DNA of 64,000 nucleotides. It comes from Deltaproteobacteria bacterium. GTDB taxonomy: Bacteria > Myxococcota_C > UBA6777. Below the pieces are notes generated by a model. That model was not told where the DNA came from and ran no database searches. It worked only from the letters and a program-made list of their open reading frames with translations. Each line of letters starts with the position of its first letter. Position 1 is the stretch's first letter. The translations under genes were made by a program, and so were the position numbers. Positions 50,504 to 60,714 of this stretch are shown piece after piece. The stretch covers positions 100,585 to 164,584 of the forward strand of contig PCBK01000003.1 of NCBI GenBank assembly GCA_002731275.1, written 5' to 3'.

Positions 50504-51715
50504 ATGCCACCGCAACGAACACTAGAGTTAAAAAGCCTCCTGCACCACGACGTCTTGACGGAGACATGGGAACCCATTCAACAACTCTTCAGGAGTTGGG
50601 CCAAAGGCGACGAACGCAAGATCGCGCTGATGTATTTACATGACCAAATACTCGGCGCAAATGACCGCTTCAAGACGATCCTCGCGCACCCCTCTTTGCA
50701 ACCTTGGATCGCCATCGAGCACGATAATGCGCTGTGTATCCAACAACCAGAGGGGACGGCTCTCATCGACGACCTGCTCCCTCACTGTCGTACACGTATC
50801 CGACAACACGGCGAATCTCTCTATGCGTTCAGCAAATCCAACGTGTACCAACACGAGTTTGACAAACTCTTCGCGCTCCAGCTCGACGAATGGGCACATA
50901 TCAACCCCCCTTTTCCTCACACAGCGGCCCCTCATATTCTCAAAGTATCGAGTATGACGGAGAACTTTCACGACTTTGTCGTCACACCAGAGCACGGCCT
51001 GTTCCTGCTCGATGACCGCATGGATCTCTGGCAACATACAGGCACCCGCTGGGAATGTGTGGACATGAGGGATACACCCCCCACACACAGAGAACACGGT
51101 GAGATCGCCCTCGCATGGGACGCACCCAACAGACGCCTCGTCGCATGTGGTGGAGGCATCCAAGAGACGATGATCATCGACCTTGAAGAGGCCGACTGGA
51201 TCTTCTTTTCAGAGACAGGTCCAGCGCGCGCAGAGACATCGACAGCCTCAAGAATGCTCTCGACACCTCATGGTGTCTTCTGTCTTCAAGATGGTAAGCT
51301 GTGGCATCTGCGACAGGCCCGCTGGGAACACATCTCCACCCTCGACTTTGCACACAACGCCGCCGGACACGTCAAAGAATGGCTCTTCTATGATCCAGCC
51401 TCCGACCTGCTCTTCGCCTCCGTCCTCTACACAGAGAGCCACACATCAAAGACACCACCAACCTATCCGTTTTACGTCTTCGATGGACAACAATGGCAAA
51501 GTCTGCCGCTCAAACTCCCCACAAGTATCCAGGCGATGTTGCCTTACAAGGTCAGTGGACAGCACACACATCCCCTTCATATGACCTACGATCCGTACAG
51601 TAGACAGTGGATCTTGATGACCTCAGCGTTCATGTACATGCTACCTTTGATGTGGTTCTCCCTCCCGACCTCCACACTCGCCCAACACCAAGAAGAAGCC
51701 ACCGCTGACGCTTGA
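50504..51715 (+). CDS. Propeller-like protein of unknown function
   Basis: A 403-residue soluble protein. The N-terminal 130 residues are helical. The rest alternates short strands with W/G patterns that look like kelch or beta-propeller blades, such as TGTRWECVDMRDTPP, then ALAWDAPNRRLVACGGG, LWHLRQARWEHISTL and LFYDPASDLLFASVLY. I do not recognise a named family. AAAGGAAGAG precedes the ATG. It is divergent from the PP2C phosphatase gene across about 210 bases and may belong to the same signalling block, perhaps as a target or docking protein; that is inference. Confidence 0.55.
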   Translation: MPPQRTLELKSLLHHDVLTETWEPIQQLFRSWAKGDERKIALMYLHDQILGANDRFKTILAHPSLQPWIAIEHDNALCIQQPEGTALIDDLLPHCRTRIRQHGESLYAFSKSNVYQHEFDKLFALQLDEWAHINPPFPHTAAPHILKVSSMTENFHDFVVTPEHGLFLLDDRMDLWQHTGTRWECVDMRDTPPTHREHGEIALAWDAPNRRLVACGGGIQETMIIDLEEADWIFFSETGPARAETSTASRMLSTPHGVFCLQDGKLWHLRQARWEHISTLDFAHNAAGHVKEWLFYDPASDLLFASVLYTESHTSKTPPTYPFYVFDGQQWQSLPLKLPTSIQAMLPYKVSGQHTHPLHMTYDPYSRQWILMTSAFMYMLPLMWFSLPTSTLAQHQEEATADA

Positions 51716-51799
51716 CAAGCCACCCTCCACACACCAGATACAATATGGCTACAACACACCCACGTAGCCTATCCCTTCACCACCACAAAGGAGAACACC

Positions 51800-52840
51800 A
51801 TGTTGCGATATCGTTTACTTGGAAAGTCCGGATTACGCGTCTCCGAGATCTGCCTCGGCACGATGAGCTTTGGTCAAAATTGGGGCTTTGGCGCAGATGA
51901 AGCGACCAGCCACAAAGTCCTCGACACATACGCAGCGCGAGGCGGAAACTTCCTCGACACAGCCAACAAATATCACAACGGCGAGACCGAAGAGATCCTC
52001 GGCAATTGGCTCGAAGGTAAGCGCGATCGTATGGTCGTCGCGACCAAATACACCCTCGCGATGGACCACTCCGATCCAAACACCTCAGGAAATCATCGCA
52101 AAAATCTCGTGCGTTCAGTAGAAGACAGCCTCAAACGTATGAAGACCGATTACATCGACCTGCTCTGGGTCCACGCATGGGACCAATACACCCCCTACGA
52201 AGAGACGATGCGCGCACTCGATGACCTCGTCCGAGCAGGAAAGGTCCTCTACATCGGGATCAGTGACACACCTGCCTGGGTCGTCTCCGCCTCCAATACA
52301 CTCGCAGAGCTACGCGGCTGGACACAATTTGTGGGTCTTCAGATCGAATACAGCCTGCTCCAACGCACGCCAGAGCGCGACCTGCTGCCTATGGCCAAAC
52401 ACTTTGGTATGTCCGTCGCGGCGTGGGGACCGCTCGGTGGTGGTGTACTGACAGGGAAATACACACGCCACGCTGAACCCAAAGATTCACTGCGCTCACA
52501 AGGAAACGCCGCACGAGGTCGTACCTCGGAGAAGAACCTGGAGATCGCACGCACAGTCGATAGCATCGCAGACGAGTTGGGCGTGACCTCTGCGCAAGTC
52601 GCGACTGCATGGGTACATGCGCAAGGATATCCATATATCCCCATCATCGGCGCGAGAAAAGTTGAGCAAATCGAAGACTCTTTGGGCGCGGTTGATGTCT
52701 CCTTACAAGACGAACACCTCAAGCAGCTCGATGAAGTCAGTCAGATCTCGTTGGGATTCCCACATGACTTCCTCGCCTCTGATAACGTTAAAGATCTCGT
52801 GTACACAGAGACAAGAGGCCGCATCGACGGCAGACAATAA
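51800..52840 (+). CDS. Aldo/keto reductase
   Basis: A 346-residue NADPH-dependent (alpha/beta)8-barrel reductase. The catalytic tetrad is visible as Asp in FLDTANKY with Tyr in NKYHNG, Lys in VVATKY and His in LLWVHAWD. The NADPH end region reads IIGARKVEQIEDSLGA. It belongs to the YajO/potassium-channel-beta-like group with a GTMSFG opening. It reduces carbonyls, but the natural substrate is not clear. AAAGGAGAA lies before the ATG. The haemoglobin gene follows after 11 bases, so the two are one transcript. Confidence 0.9.
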   Translation: MLRYRLLGKSGLRVSEICLGTMSFGQNWGFGADEATSHKVLDTYAARGGNFLDTANKYHNGETEEILGNWLEGKRDRMVVATKYTLAMDHSDPNTSGNHRKNLVRSVEDSLKRMKTDYIDLLWVHAWDQYTPYEETMRALDDLVRAGKVLYIGISDTPAWVVSASNTLAELRGWTQFVGLQIEYSLLQRTPERDLLPMAKHFGMSVAAWGPLGGGVLTGKYTRHAEPKDSLRSQGNAARGRTSEKNLEIARTVDSIADELGVTSAQVATAWVHAQGYPYIPIIGARKVEQIEDSLGAVDVSLQDEHLKQLDEVSQISLGFPHDFLASDNVKDLVYTETRGRIDGRQ

Positions 52841-52851
52841 GGAGCCCACAT

Positions 52852-53247
52852 ATGGACACGGATACACCCATTGAAGATGTCGATGTCTTCGCACAAATTG
52901 GAGAAGAAGGATTTCGTGACCTCACAGCCGCCTTCTACAAACGTGTCAAACAAGATGACATCCTCGGCCCCATGTATCCAGACAACGACTGGGAAGGCGC
53001 TGAAGAGAGACTTCGCGACTTTTTGGTCTTTCGCTTTGGTGGTCCACGCCGCTACCTCGAAAAACGTGGACATCCCCGCATGAGAAGACGACATATGCCC
53101 TACGTACTCAACAGCAAGTCACGTGATCGATGGTTGCTACTCATGGGCGAAGCGTTCGAGGAAACAGACATCCCCCCTCCCATCAGACAACACCTCTTCG
53201 CCTTCTTCACGAAGGTCGCCCACTTCCTGCAAAATCACCCCGACTGA
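52852..53247 (+). CDS. Group II truncated haemoglobin
   Basis: A 131-residue 2/2 haemoglobin of the trHbO type. Diagnostic features are AFYKRVKQDDILGPMYP, the FLVFRFGGPRRYLEKRGHPR helix region and RHMPYVL with the proximal His, and the group II Trp G8 in SRDRWLLLMGEAF. It binds O2 or NO at a haem and may handle peroxide or nitric oxide. The co-transcribed aldo/keto reductase could supply electrons or work in the same stress; the DtxR-FeoA and FeoB genes follow. Confidence 0.92.
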   Translation: MDTDTPIEDVDVFAQIGEEGFRDLTAAFYKRVKQDDILGPMYPDNDWEGAEERLRDFLVFRFGGPRRYLEKRGHPRMRRRHMPYVLNSKSRDRWLLLMGEAFEETDIPPPIRQHLFAFFTKVAHFLQNHPD

Positions 53248-53350
53248 ACGTCACCACCGAAGATGGACACTTGATACACATCAAAACAATCCCCCATCAA
53301 ACGTCCTATACCAGGGGACATTGTGTCTCATCTTCGTAGAAGGAAACAAG

Positions 53351-54433
53351 ATGTCTCCATTCACCATCCTCATCCTCATTTTCGCCGGACTCCTCGCTCT
53401 TGGCTGGCTCTTATGGCCGGAACAAGGCCTCCTCGTACGTCTCCGCCGCAACAAGGAGTTTGCAGCTCGTGTCCTCAGAGAGGACGCGCTCAAGCACCTC
53501 AAACAATGTGAAGCCGAAGACATCATCCCGACCATTCCAAGTGTCGCTGGAGCCTTGCGTATCGGTGTCGACGACGCCACACGACTCCTTCGCTACATGG
53601 AAGACCTCAAACTCGTCGAACACCTCCACGGCGCGTACCAACTGACCAAAGAAGGCCGCGATTACGCCCTTCATATTATCCGCTCCCACCGCCTGTGGGA
53701 GAGCTACTTGGCCAACCACACAGGGTACGGAGAGCGCGAATGGCACGACCGGGCTGAGCGTATGGAACACAAGATGTCTTCGGACCAAACCGAACAACTC
53801 TCCAGACGTCTTGGACACCCGACACACGACCCTCACGGCGATCCTATCCCCACCGCCACGGGAGAGTGGAAGCCCCTCACAGGTAACCCGCTCGATCATG
53901 TCGAAGGCCCAGGCCCCTGGAAGATCGTCCACATCGAAGACGAACCCCCTATCATCTACGAGCAGATCCTCGCCGAAGAGTTGTTCCCTGGACATGTCCT
54001 CGAACAAGTCGAAAAACAGGAGCGCTCCATTCACTTTTGGTCTGGTGGGATCGAACACATCATCGCACCTGTCGTCGCCGCCAACATCACCGTCGAAGAG
54101 ATCCCTCGCTCTCAAGTTGTCGACCTCTCCAACGCCTGTCGCCTCTCCGAGCTGTCCCTCGGTGAGAGCAGCCATGTCCTCCAACTCTCGCCAACACTGA
54201 GGGGACGTGAGCGACGCAGACTGCTCGATCTAGGGATTCTGCCTGGGACAAAAATCAAGTCACTCTTGCTCGGTCCCGGCGGCTCCCCCACTGGTTATCA
54301 AATCAGGGGCACACTCGTCGCGCTACGCAAAGAGCAGACAGACCAGATCTACATCGAGAAGTGTGAAGACATCCAACACACACAAGAGACAACCCCAACA
54401 AATGACTCCGTAGAGTCCACACAACAGCGATAA
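53351..54433 (+). CDS. Membrane-anchored DtxR-like regulator fused to FeoA
   Basis: A 360-residue protein of three parts. An N-terminal transmembrane helix (FTILILIFAGLLALGWLLW) is followed by a DtxR/MntR-like region: the winged-helix DNA-binding part SVAGALRIGVDDATRLLRYM and then LTKEGRDYALHIIRSHRLWE and ERMEHKMSS, the metal-binding dimerisation helices. The GHPTHDPHGDPIP loop is typical. The C-terminal 90 residues form a FeoA/SH3-like domain (RGRERRRLLDLGILPGTKI). A membrane-tethered DtxR is not a normal repressor. A similar DtxR segment is found fused to metal ABC permeases. It precedes feoB by about 190 bases and is probably an iron-sensing controller or partner of FeoB. Confidence 0.8.
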   Translation: MSPFTILILIFAGLLALGWLLWPEQGLLVRLRRNKEFAARVLREDALKHLKQCEAEDIIPTIPSVAGALRIGVDDATRLLRYMEDLKLVEHLHGAYQLTKEGRDYALHIIRSHRLWESYLANHTGYGEREWHDRAERMEHKMSSDQTEQLSRRLGHPTHDPHGDPIPTATGEWKPLTGNPLDHVEGPGPWKIVHIEDEPPIIYEQILAEELFPGHVLEQVEKQERSIHFWSGGIEHIIAPVVAANITVEEIPRSQVVDLSNACRLSELSLGESSHVLQLSPTLRGRERRRLLDLGILPGTKIKSLLLGPGGSPTGYQIRGTLVALRKEQTDQIYIEKCEDIQHTQETTPTNDSVESTQQR

Positions 54434-54608
54434 GGCTACTGCAAGGAAAAAAGCGCACGAAGGAGGGCAGGAGATGGAGCCTCAGGCAAGGCATGAGGAG
54501 AAGGCATGGCCACTGCCATGTCGACGACGAATAACGAAGCTTGCGGTTTCAGCTGCAACCTCCACGTGCGTTTCTTTTTCCTCTACACTTTTTTTCTTGC
54601 AGTAGCCT
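54433..54608. repeat. 176-bp element with 23-base terminal inverted repeats
   Basis: The left end (AGGCTACTGCAAGGAAAAAAG, 54433-54453 and on to 54455) and the right end (54586-54608) are inverted copies with about three mismatches. TAA flanks both ends in the same orientation, as after a 3-bp duplication. The inside has a CATGGC-CACT-GCCATG palindrome and no gene. It resembles a MITE or a large leader hairpin; it fills the space between the DtxR-FeoA gene and feoB. Confidence 0.6.
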
Positions 54609-54624
54609 AAAGTCGTCGGAGAAA

Positions 54625-56916
54625 ATGGTGACAGAATCATCCCAACATACACAAGAATCACAGCCAGGGCTCCCTTCGGCGGCTTGTGAAGACTGCCCCG
54701 TCTACAATGCCTCACAGCTCAAAAAGCTCGGCGTCGAGCTGGGCGAGTCGGACCATCTTATCGCCCTCGCAGGGAACCCAAACACAGGCAAGAGCACCGT
54801 CTTCAACGCGCTCACAGGCTTGAGACAGCACACTGGTAACTGGCCAGGGAAGACCGTCGCGCGGGCAGAAGGCGGCATGCAATATGCCGACAAACGTTAC
54901 AAACTCGTCGACCTCCCAGGCACTTACTCCCTCCTCTCCACGAGCTACGATGAAGAAATCGCCCGTGACTTTGTGCTCTTTGGCCGCCCAAATGTCACCG
55001 TCGTCGTTGTCGACGCGACGCGACTCGAACGCAACCTCAATCTCGTCCTTCAGATCCTCGAATTGACGGACCGCGTCGTGGTCTGTGTCAACCTCATGGA
55101 CGAAGCGAGACGCAAGGGCATCGAGATCGACATGCGCGCGCTCGCGAGAGATCTTGGTGTTCCCGTTATCGGCGCTGCGGCCCGCTACAAAGAAGGTATC
55201 CCTGAGCTGCTCGAAGCCATTCGCGAAGTCGCAACAGGTGCCTTTCAGGGACAGCCTCACAGGATCCAAAAGACCCCACCTGCGCTCAAGACGCTGCTAC
55301 CAGAGCTGATAGAGGCGATCAAAGAAGCCTTTCCACAGCTCCCCAACACCCGCTGGGTTGCGCTTCGTTTGTTAGAAGGTGATGCCAAGGTGATGGAGGC
55401 TGTCAGGACAGGTGAATTAGGTCACATACAAAACATCTCTTCGCGCGAAAACATGGAAGCCTATAACGAACAAGACGCACCTCCCTTGCAAGATTCGACG
55501 TCTCCACAGGCTGTTGAGCTTTTACAGAAGGTCGAGTCCCTACGTTGGAAGATCTCGGCTGACATCCATGAACAGCTCACGGAGTTGTTATTCACAGAGG
55601 CCGCACGTATCGCAGACAGAGCAGTCTCTCACCAAGGTGAAGAGAACAAGCTAGATTGGGATCAAAAGGTCGATCGTATCGTCACGAGCAGAAGATGGGG
55701 CATCCCCATTATGCTCTTGTTGTTTACGTTGGTCTTTTGGTTGACCATCTCCGGCGCCAATGTCCCCTCACAATTCCTCGCGGACATCCTTATTGGCAAG
55801 TTCTACCCGTGGCTGAAGTCGATGGCGGTCGCCATTCATACGCCGTGGTGGTTGCGTGGCCTTGTGCTCGATGGAATGTATCTCGCGACCGCGTGGGTGA
55901 TCAGCGTGATGTTGCCACCGATGGCGATCTTTTTCCCACTGTTCACGCTCCTTGAGGACCTTGGGTATCTGCCTCGTGTGGCGTTCAATCTCGACAGTAT
56001 TTTCCACAAGGCCGGCGCACATGGAAAACAGGCGCTGAGTATGATGATGGGTTTTGGTTGCAATGCAGCCGGAGTGATCGCGACAAGGGTCATCGACTCA
56101 CCACGTGAACGTTTGCTCGCGATCATCACCAACAACTTCTCGTTGTGCAATGGACGCTGGCCTACACAGATCTTGCTCGCGACGATCTTTGTGGGTGTCC
56201 TCGCCCCGACGTATCTGGCAGGATTGCTCTCGACTCTTGCGGTTGTCGCGATCGCAGTGTTAGGGGTCTTGCTGACGTTCTTTGTGTCCTGGTTGTTGTC
56301 CAAGACCGTTCTCCGTGGTGAAGCGTCGACATTTAGCCTGGAGCTTCCACCTTATCGACCACCTCGCATCTGGCAAACCATTTACACATCGTTGTTGGAT
56401 CGAACGATCTTCGTCTTGTGGCGTGCGATTGTTTTTGCACTCCCAGCAGGGGCGGTCATCTGGTTGAGCGCAAATATCCACCTCGGCGGGCAGAGCATCG
56501 CAGCCCATCTCATTCACTGGATGGACCCATTTGGAATGTTGCTAGGACTCAATGGCGTGATCTTGTTGGCGTATATTATCGCGATCCCGGCGAATGAGAT
56601 TATCATCCCGACGATCTTGATGTTAACTGTCCTGATCACACAGACCAAAGGCGCAGGTGCTGGCGCTGGCGTGATGTTCGAGCCATCCAATACAGGCGTG
56701 ACCCTTCAGCTCCTCAAGGCTGGTGGATGGACGCTCCTGACGGCTGTGAATGTGATGCTCTTCAGTCTCATCCACAATCCGTGCAGTACGACGATCTACA
56801 CGATTTACAAGGAAACAGGTAGCCTCAAGTGGACGCTCATCGCCACACTCCTCCCTCTTGGCATGGGGTTTCTCGTCACGCTCACTGTCGCGCAAATTTG
56901 GCATCTTTTTGTGTGA
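54625..56916 (+). CDS. feoB: Ferrous iron transporter FeoB
   Basis: A 763-residue inner-membrane Fe(II) transporter. The cytosolic G-domain has G1 [10 protein letters not shown]2 in TVARAEGG, G3 DLPGTYSL, G4-like NLMDEARR. The core domain has two Gate motifs, [15 protein letters not shown] and, further on, [18 protein letters not shown], plus about eight helices. The N-terminal 45 residues (CEDCPVYN) are a small acidic Cys-containing extension. It uses GTP hydrolysis to gate iron uptake under low oxygen. ATG at 54625 follows GGAG closely; a GTG one codon on is also possible. It ends the feo transcript. Confidence 0.94.
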   Translation: MVTESSQHTQESQPGLPSAACEDCPVYNASQLKKLGVELGESDHLIALAGNPNTGKSTVFNALTGLRQHTGNWPGKTVARAEGGMQYADKRYKLVDLPGTYSLLSTSYDEEIARDFVLFGRPNVTVVVVDATRLERNLNLVLQILELTDRVVVCVNLMDEARRKGIEIDMRALARDLGVPVIGAAARYKEGIPELLEAIREVATGAFQGQPHRIQKTPPALKTLLPELIEAIKEAFPQLPNTRWVALRLLEGDAKVMEAVRTGELGHIQNISSRENMEAYNEQDAPPLQDSTSPQAVELLQKVESLRWKISADIHEQLTELLFTEAARIADRAVSHQGEENKLDWDQKVDRIVTSRRWGIPIMLLLFTLVFWLTISGANVPSQFLADILIGKFYPWLKSMAVAIHTPWWLRGLVLDGMYLATAWVISVMLPPMAIFFPLFTLLEDLGYLPRVAFNLDSIFHKAGAHGKQALSMMMGFGCNAAGVIATRVIDSPRERLLAIITNNFSLCNGRWPTQILLATIFVGVLAPTYLAGLLSTLAVVAIAVLGVLLTFFVSWLLSKTVLRGEASTFSLELPPYRPPRIWQTIYTSLLDRTIFVLWRAIVFALPAGAVIWLSANIHLGGQSIAAHLIHWMDPFGMLLGLNGVILLAYIIAIPANEIIIPTILMLTVLITQTKGAGAGAGVMFEPSNTGVTLQLLKAGGWTLLTAVNVMLFSLIHNPCSTTIYTIYKETGSLKWTLIATLLPLGMGFLVTLTVAQIWHLFV

Positions 56917-56965
56917 GTTGCTATATTCTTTACCTAGAACCACCCAACAAAAAGGATTGGACACG

Positions 56966-57334
56966 ATGCACAAAGGCAGTTGTTTGTGTGGCGCAGTGAC
57001 CTTTGAAACCAAGCAAGACCCCGAATACATCTCCAATTGTCACTGCAACATGTGTCAAAAGCATCATGGCGCAGCATATGCATCTCACGCTGTCCTTCGT
57101 TCAGAGGATTTCTCTTATACATCAGGGGCAGAAGAGGTCTCTTCGTACAACTCATCGGGAACAGTCATCAGGACATTCTGTCGGCACTGTGGCTCCAGCA
57201 TTGAGTGGAAGGATCCACAAAACCATCCACAATGGCTCTCGATCGCCGTCGCGCTGTTTGATACGACTTTTAAAGCCGAGATACCGAAAGAGTTCCATAC
57301 AGAACACAAGGCCTGGTGGATGCAAAATCACTAA
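56966..57334 (+). CDS. GFA-family (glutathione-dependent formaldehyde-activating-like) zinc protein
   Basis: A 122-residue Mss4-fold protein. The zinc ligands are GSCLCGAVTF, then NCHCNMCQKHHG, and FCRHCGSS. The fold and spacing match the GFA family, named for S-hydroxymethylglutathione synthase though most members have no proven reaction. AAGGA lies nine bases before the ATG. It stands between feoB and the next plus-strand gene with short gaps and could be on the same transcript. Confidence 0.9.
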   Translation: MHKGSCLCGAVTFETKQDPEYISNCHCNMCQKHHGAAYASHAVLRSEDFSYTSGAEEVSSYNSSGTVIRTFCRHCGSSIEWKDPQNHPQWLSIAVALFDTTFKAEIPKEFHTEHKAWWMQNH

Positions 57335-57376
57335 ATCCCCCTCACCAAAACAATTGTTTGCAAGGAATTCCGATTC

Positions 57377-59038
57377 ATGCGAGACCAGCTCCAGCCGCTT
57401 CTTCGACCCTTTGAGACACAGCTCGCGATGATCTTCTCGATACGCACACAGTCTCCCCAGCAAGTCGCCACACTCCGACACACACTCTCTCTTACAGACT
57501 ATCCCTCCATCACACTTCAGCCTCCAACCCCCTGGGAACCTCTCGCACCACTTCGTCACCTCTGTGAACACTTTGGTCACGCACTTCCACGCGTTGAATC
57601 CTCCGAAACATCGCTCTGTTCATGGTGGCTCGGACCTCATGTCCACCTCTCACGTTACTTCATGCGCACAATGGAGACTTTGCGAGGACAACCAACCTTC
57701 GTCTGGATCGAACAAGATGACCTGCATCAACCTCTGTGGGGGGACTTTCTTCAACTCGTCCGACAACATCAAGTCCGGTTGCCACTCTCATTTCTCTATG
57801 TGATGACTGAGCATGATGCGTCACATGTGGGTGTCAAACCATTCTCTCTCCAAGACATCGACCCCACAAAAGCTCAAGAAGCCCAACCAGCTCTCCAGCT
57901 TCCCAAACGCACCAAACAATATCTCGCACAAGCCACCTTCTTTGGTGAACGCTACCACCGCGACATCATGACTTACATGAGCCGGGCAGATCACAAACAT
58001 CACAAGCAGCTCCTGCGACAAAGTGGACTCCTCGACAAACGTGGAAGATTCGAAAGACAACATCTTCGTTCATTACAGCTCGACCTCCCCCCACAAAGCA
58101 AACACTGGCGAACAAGAGCGCATAAAAAGCTCAAGAAGAACGATCAATATACACAAAAAGACCTCTGGCTTCGCTTCTCGCAAGCGCCCCATCTCGTAGC
58201 AGACAAAGAATACTCAGCCCATGACATCGCGACAGGGCTTTGGTCTCTGGGGACGCCCTTCATGAGTACACTCTCAAGTCTCTTTGAAGAGTCCACTCTC
58301 ACAGATGAGGCGAGCTGGCTCCTCTATATGGCGATGGCGCGAACTCCACAACATGCACCTCCTGCTGAGATATCACTCTCATCACCGTACAAAGAGCTCG
58401 CTGAGATCAAATACGTCACACACCCCAAGAATGTCTGGCCCAACAAACTCAATCAGCTTCACACCCAGCTCAAGGAACAGGGGCCTTCGTGGGCTGCAGC
58501 GCTCGCAGCGACAGAGCTCGTCTCCTGGTATCTTTGTATCTCCCGTCCACAGTTCGCGTTCAAATTACTCAAACCCTATCAAGATGAGGCGCATTGGGCA
58601 CTTCAATGGCAGATGAACATATTGTATGCCCAGACCTATCTCCAGCTCAAACGACGCGACCTCGCACATAACCATCTCGAACGAGCTGTGAAGTGTGCGC
58701 CCAAACCACTCAGCCCCATCCTTCAGGCCGACATTAGAATGCTCACAGCACAATTACTCGCACAAGATGGACAGGGGGACACTGCCTCCACACAGATGAA
58801 GCTCGCACGGGATGTTTACAGAGCCGCCGGCGATGGACCAAGACTCGCACATTACCTCATGCGCAACGCCGAACGTATATGGGCCAGAGAACAATTTGAT
58901 GAAGCACGAAACCTGTTCGGGCAATGCTTTGATTTGTTCAGGACATACAACGATAACCTCGGCATCCACGAAGCACAACTCAAACTCGGACTCGTCATCA
59001 ATCACGCCTCACACGACACACTCCAACAAAACAAATAA
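57377..59038 (+). CDS. Large soluble protein with TPR-like C-terminal half
   Basis: A 553-residue protein with no signal peptide. The N-terminal 200 residues are mixed alpha/beta and unrecognised. The middle has a Lys/His-rich segment (DHKHHKQLLRQSGLLDKRG). From about residue 380 it has TPR-like helical pairs: ALQWQMNILYAQTYLQLKRR, then LAHNHLERAVKCAP and WAREQFDEARNLFGQCFDLF. It could be a scaffold. AAGGAA lies eight bases before the ATG. I cannot name a family. Confidence 0.6.
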   Translation: MRDQLQPLLRPFETQLAMIFSIRTQSPQQVATLRHTLSLTDYPSITLQPPTPWEPLAPLRHLCEHFGHALPRVESSETSLCSWWLGPHVHLSRYFMRTMETLRGQPTFVWIEQDDLHQPLWGDFLQLVRQHQVRLPLSFLYVMTEHDASHVGVKPFSLQDIDPTKAQEAQPALQLPKRTKQYLAQATFFGERYHRDIMTYMSRADHKHHKQLLRQSGLLDKRGRFERQHLRSLQLDLPPQSKHWRTRAHKKLKKNDQYTQKDLWLRFSQAPHLVADKEYSAHDIATGLWSLGTPFMSTLSSLFEESTLTDEASWLLYMAMARTPQHAPPAEISLSSPYKELAEIKYVTHPKNVWPNKLNQLHTQLKEQGPSWAAALAATELVSWYLCISRPQFAFKLLKPYQDEAHWALQWQMNILYAQTYLQLKRRDLAHNHLERAVKCAPKPLSPILQADIRMLTAQLLAQDGQGDTASTQMKLARDVYRAAGDGPRLAHYLMRNAERIWAREQFDEARNLFGQCFDLFRTYNDNLGIHEAQLKLGLVINHASHDTLQQNK

Positions 59039-59104
59039 GCTGCATTTTTGATTGGGCTGCGTTTCTTGGCTCTGCTACTGGCGCGCTTCGCTTGCCTTTC
59101 TAAC

Positions 59105-59124
59105 GGGGATGCACGGGCATCCCC
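59105..59124. repeat. Short palindrome with duplicated flank
   Basis: Arms GGGGATGC and GCATCCCC around ACGG. The near-copies GCGCGCTTCGCTTGCCTT and GCGCACTTCGTTTGCCTT flank it, so it is a small duplicated unit between two converging genes. Confidence 0.6.
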
Positions 59125-59190
59125 TGGCGCACTTCGTTTGCCTTCCCCTCCAGTTGACGCCTACGGCGTATGGCTACTATCTATGCCCAG

Positions 59191-60714
59191 TCATTTGGAG
59201 CGACGATTGTATGGATCACCATGAACAGTAGGCCAACCAGCAGTCGCAACATCAGGAACTTTGAACTTAACCTTGAGAATCCCAACACCAAGCATTTTTT
59301 CAGAGTTGAAGATGTCAACAGGTGCGTAAACATAATCCCCTTGTTTGACAAACAATGGGTAAGTCGGCAGGAAGTTTCCGTTGGAGCTTGAAAAGCGTAC
59401 AAAGAAAGGATTTACCTTCTGAATTTCAGACAATGGAAACTCTTTGAGTTTCTTACCCTCTGATGAGTAATGCGTCAACCTATTGTTATCAGGATTCACA
59501 ATAAAGCTGGAGTCTTTTAACATGAGTATGGGATAACGACTCACATTAACCCTCAACTTAATGAAGTGCTTCGTTTCTTTGTACTTGAAACCAAAAAGAG
59601 AACCATCATCACAGGACCACATCGTTCCCTTTGGACCTATTGCCAACAGTTCATCAGCGCGAATGCTCCCCCTACTCTTACGAAGAAGCTTTCCATCGAG
59701 AGAAAAAACAGCGTGATAAGAACCTTTAAGAAAAATCAACTCATCGTTTATACCAGCAATCAAGTGTATAATGCCTCCAAATTCACCAACACCAAAGAGT
59801 TGGCTGACATGAACTTTCCAGGCAAGTTTACCTTGCGATGTCAAAGCAATAACATAACCCTTGGCTGTGCAAGTAAATATTTGATTTTTGATCGAAAGCA
59901 TAGGGCATTGAATCGTATCATCGTCAGGAATTTTGTACTCCCAAAGGTGACTTCCATCTTTGCTCGACACACCAACAACTGTCTTTAGCTCGCGATCTCC
60001 AACAAGAGCAATCAACTGACCACTTGACATCAATGTCGGATGGACGAAGTTTTGGTAAAACCCATTTGAAAAAAAAGAAAGTTTCCCAGTCGACGAAGAC
60101 CGGATAGAAAATCCGTAGCCGTTGTTACCATGATATTTAGGCACACGTTCGAGTCCAAAGAGAACACCCTTTTCATTCGGGTCTACAAGGAAGTTGAAGC
60201 CTTGGTATGAGTTGAAGTGAGCAAAGTCAAATTGACGCCCTCCATGAAAGTCAATCATATAACCAGTCGTGTAAGGATATCCAATAGAGTTTTCTTTCAT
60301 AACAGACAAAAGAATGCCCTTTGGATGGAGAGTCATTCCAAAGATCTTATGAGTCTCACAAACCTCCTTTCCATTTTTACTTTGACAATGATCTTGTCGA
60401 AAAATCAGTTCACTTTGAAAAGGTTTGCATGTGAGATATTTGCTTCTGTCACAAGCATCTTCAGGAGGACTCTCTTTGATAACATCTTCACTTCCGATGA
60501 GTTCAGGTGTTTTTTCAACCAAAGTATCTTTCACAAAGGGTTCATCAACTTCTTTTCCAACAGAAGCATCGACTTCAGGAGTCCATATTTCCCTACTCAA
60601 CTCGGCTTTGTGTTGAGGATGTTCTTGTGTACTTTCAAGGGTTTTTTTGCTTGCATTGCAATTGGCAAACAAACAAACTACCAAGAGCAAGACAAATGGT
60701 GTGGTTCGTTTCAT
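59191..60714 (-). CDS. Propeller-type lipoprotein
   Basis: A 507-residue lipoprotein. A signal peptide ends in LFANC (Cys19). Residues 20-90 are a Glu/Ser/Lys-rich linker with two Cys (DACDRSKYLTC) at the end. The remainder is beta-rich with PQQ-like or quinoprotein-like blades: TVVGVSSKDGSHLWEYKIPD, TCTAKGYVIALTSQGKLAWKV and AVFSLDGKLLRKSRGS. These look like lipoproteins that bind periplasmic ligands. It is translationally coupled to the metalloprotease gene (ATGA overlap at 60711-60714) and should be made with it. Confidence 0.75.
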   Translation of the reverse strand: MKRTTPFVLLLVVCLFANCNASKKTLESTQEHPQHKAELSREIWTPEVDASVGKEVDEPFVKDTLVEKTPELIGSEDVIKESPPEDACDRSKYLTCKPFQSELIFRQDHCQSKNGKEVCETHKIFGMTLHPKGILLSVMKENSIGYPYTTGYMIDFHGGRQFDFAHFNSYQGFNFLVDPNEKGVLFGLERVPKYHGNNGYGFSIRSSSTGKLSFFSNGFYQNFVHPTLMSSGQLIALVGDRELKTVVGVSSKDGSHLWEYKIPDDDTIQCPMLSIKNQIFTCTAKGYVIALTSQGKLAWKVHVSQLFGVGEFGGIIHLIAGINDELIFLKGSYHAVFSLDGKLLRKSRGSIRADELLAIGPKGTMWSCDDGSLFGFKYKETKHFIKLRVNVSRYPILMLKDSSFIVNPDNNRLTHYSSEGKKLKEFPLSEIQKVNPFFVRFSSSNGNFLPTYPLFVKQGDYVYAPVDIFNSEKMLGVGILKVKFKVPDVATAGWPTVHGDPYNRRSK

